From: Burkholderiales bacterium
GTDB lineage: Bacteria; Pseudomonadota; Gammaproteobacteria; Burkholderiales; Thiobacillaceae
Reading direction: 5' to 3'
Length of the DNA stretch: 15,016 bases
Assembly: GCA_005793645.1 (NCBI GenBank)
Contig: SXRG01000029.1
Location: 1 to 15,016, forward strand
Shown: in pieces, positions 13,861 to 15,016 of the stretch
How positions within the stretch are numbered: the first letter of the stretch is position 1
Layout: the number at the start of each line of letters is the position of its first letter
Made by a program: the position numbers and the translations under genes
Notes under the pieces: model-generated
Told to the model about the DNA's origin: nothing
The model's input: the letters and a program-made list of their open reading frames with translations, nothing else
The model's database searches: none

Positions 13861-14948
13861 GTCTTAAGTGTGGCATCGTCGGTTTACCCAATGTGGGTAA
13901 GTCTACCCTGTTTAACGCCCTGACCCGTGCGGGGATTGCGGCAGAGAATTATCCGTTCTGCACCATTGAGCCCAATGTGGGCGTGGTGGAGGTGCCGGAC
14001 CCGCGTCTCGTGGCCTTGTCCGAGGTCGTGCGGCCACAGCGGGTGGTGCCGGCCTTCGTCGAGTTCGTCGACATTGCGGGTCTGGTGGCCGGGGCCTCTA
14101 AAGGTGAGGGGTTGGGTAATCAGTTTTTGGCCAACATTCGTGAGACGGATGCCATTGTGAATGTGGTGCGCTGTTTCGAGGATGAAAATGTGGTGCACGT
14201 GTCGGGCCGGGTGAATCCACTCGAGGATATCGAGGTTATCGGCACTGAATTGGCGCTGGCTGATCTGGCCACGGTAGAAAAGGCATTGGCGAGGGATCAG
14301 AAAAAGGCGCGTTCGGGAGACAAGGAGGCGCAAAAGCTGGTGGCCCTGTACGAACAGTTGCTACCGCATTTGAATGAAGCGCGGCCAGCGCGTAGTCTGG
14401 GCTTGGATGCGGAGGCGCAGACGCTGCTGGCCCCTATGTGTCTGATGACTATCAAGCCGGCGATGTATGTGGCCAATGTGGCCGAGGACGGTTTTGAGAA
14501 TAATCCGCACTTGGATGCATTGCGCATTCATGCGGCGGCCGAAGGGGCCCCGGTGGTCGCCCTCTGTGCGGCCATTGAGGCCGAGATTGCTGTTCTGGAT
14601 GAAGCCGATCGTAGGGAGTTCCTGGCCGAAATGGGGCAGGCTGAACCGGGTCTGGATCGTTTGATCCGGGCGGGCTATGGCTTGCTGGGTCTGCAGACCT
14701 ACTTTACCGCGGGCGTCAAGGAGGTGCGGGCCTGGACTATTCACAAGGGTGATACGGCGCCACAGGCCGCTGGCGTCATTCATACGGATTTTGAGCGCGG
14801 TTTTATTCGCGCACAAACTATTGGTTTCGAAGACTTTATCGCCTATCAGGGCGAACAAGGCGCAAAAGAGGCCGGCAAGATGCGCTCGGAGGGTAAGGAG
14901 TATGTGGTCCACGATGGCGATGTTATGAACTTCCTCTTCAATGTGTGA
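13857..14948 (+). CDS. ychF: Ribosome-binding ATPase YchF (Obg family)
   Basis: Obg/YchF-type P-loop NTPase that prefers ATP, associates with ribosomes and is linked to redox and stress control of translation. The 363-residue product has G1 GLPNVGKST (9-17), the switch-I-region motif NYPFCTIEPNVG, the G3-region DIAGLVAGASKGEGLGN, a coiled-coil middle part and a C-terminal TGS domain (about 278-363, including TAGVKEVRAWTIHKG and the final GDVMNFLFNV). AAGGAA lies about 6 nt before the ATG, which itself overlaps the pth stop. pth-ychF coupling is very widely conserved. No terminator is visible between the stop and the tRNA promoter that begins on the next base. Confidence 0.97.
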   Translation: MSLKCGIVGLPNVGKSTLFNALTRAGIAAENYPFCTIEPNVGVVEVPDPRLVALSEVVRPQRVVPAFVEFVDIAGLVAGASKGEGLGNQFLANIRETDAIVNVVRCFEDENVVHVSGRVNPLEDIEVIGTELALADLATVEKALARDQKKARSGDKEAQKLVALYEQLLPHLNEARPARSLGLDAEAQTLLAPMCLMTIKPAMYVANVAEDGFENNPHLDALRIHAAAEGAPVVALCAAIEAEIAVLDEADRREFLAEMGQAEPGLDRLIRAGYGLLGLQTYFTAGVKEVRAWTIHKGDTAPQAAGVIHTDFERGFIRAQTIGFEDFIAYQGEQGAKEAGKMRSEGKEYVVHDGDVMNFLFNV

Positions 14949-14977
14949 TTGACAAGCGGATCTCGGGCCGGGATAAT
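14949..14977 (+). promoter_or_regulatory. Near-consensus sigma-70 promoter of the tRNA-Tyr gene
   Basis: TTGACA (14949-14954, 6 of 6) and GATAAT (14972-14977, 5 of 6) with the optimal 17-bp spacer. The discriminator that follows, CACGCGC, is GC-rich, as in stable-RNA promoters under stringent (ppGpp/DksA) control. Transcription would start near 14984, about 7 nt before the tRNA. The -35 box abuts the ychF stop codon. Confidence 0.88.
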
Positions 14978-14990
14978 CACGCGCTTTCCT

Positions 14991-15016
14991 GGTGGGGTTC
15001 CCGAGCGGTCAAAGGG
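14991..15016 (+). tRNA. tRNA-Tyr, 5' part (cut by the window end)
   Basis: The last 26 bases begin GGTGGGGTTCCCGAGCGG and continue with TCAAAGGG. They match the acceptor stem, D arm and long-D-loop start of proteobacterial tRNA-Tyr nearly base for base (E. coli has GCCAAAGGG at the end). The anticodon lies outside the window. In many Proteobacteria a tRNA-Tyr heads a Tyr-Gly-Thr-tuf operon, which may be what follows; that is inference. Confidence 0.88.

Noticed and set aside
1..15016. CRISPR arrays, defence islands, prophage, transposases, toxin-antitoxin pairs, secondary-metabolite genes
   Set aside because: No regularly spaced repeats and no matching proteins were seen; almost every base belongs to conserved housekeeping genes or short gaps below 200 bp.

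Overview
The window is an ordinary, densely packed stretch of proteobacterial core genome. Gene content and order point to a Beta- or Gammaproteobacterium. The block TPR lipoprotein - lolB - ispE - tRNA-Gln - prs - rplY - pth - ychF is a conserved order in both classes (in Pseudomonas aeruginosa it is roughly PA4667-PA4673), and psd-pssA-leuA is the usual tail of an ilv/leu-linked operon. A membrane-bound c-type cytochrome suggests a respiratory, possibly chemolithotrophic or facultatively anaerobic lifestyle. I cannot choose between the two classes from this sequence. I see no transposase, phage gene, CRISPR array, defence or biosynthetic cluster.

Layout. (1) Positions 1-2671, plus strand: the 3' end of psd, pssA (ATGA overlap) and leuA make phosphatidylethanolamine precursors and the first leucine-pathway intermediate. 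They end at a perfect 22-bp bidirectional terminator. (2) Positions 2760-5105, minus strand: wrbA-like quinone reductase, a HugZ-like FMN-binding protein (ATGA overlap) and a DUF2069 membrane protein form an operon. Downstream of it lies a separate gene for a four-TM protein with one CxxCH haem motif. That gene has its own plausible sigma-70 promoter and, about 72 bp upstream of the predicted start of transcription, a near-consensus FNR/Anr-type palindrome. (3) Positions 5195-7248, plus strand: sucC-sucD (GTGA overlap), succinyl-CoA synthetase of the TCA cycle. (4) Positions 7364-8191, minus strand: mutM, convergent with sucD; a nested inverted repeat lies between them. (5) Positions 8302-14948, plus strand: an LbcA-like TPR lipoprotein, lolB (outer-membrane lipoprotein insertion), ispE (isoprenoids), tRNA-Gln(UUG), prs (PRPP), rplY (ribosomal protein L25), pth (peptidyl-tRNA hydrolase) and ychF (ribosome-associated ATPase), a translation and envelope housekeeping cluster. 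(6) Positions 14949-15016: a near-consensus promoter and the first 26 nt of tRNA-Tyr.

The most interesting signals are regulatory rather than new genes. Intrinsic terminators sit directly in front of the ribosome binding sites of both prs and rplY, and in each case a competing pairing could disrupt the terminator. The FNR-like site in front of the uncharacterised cytochrome and the structured element between sucD and mutM also deserve a look. I did not find convincing evidence of a novel multi-gene system.
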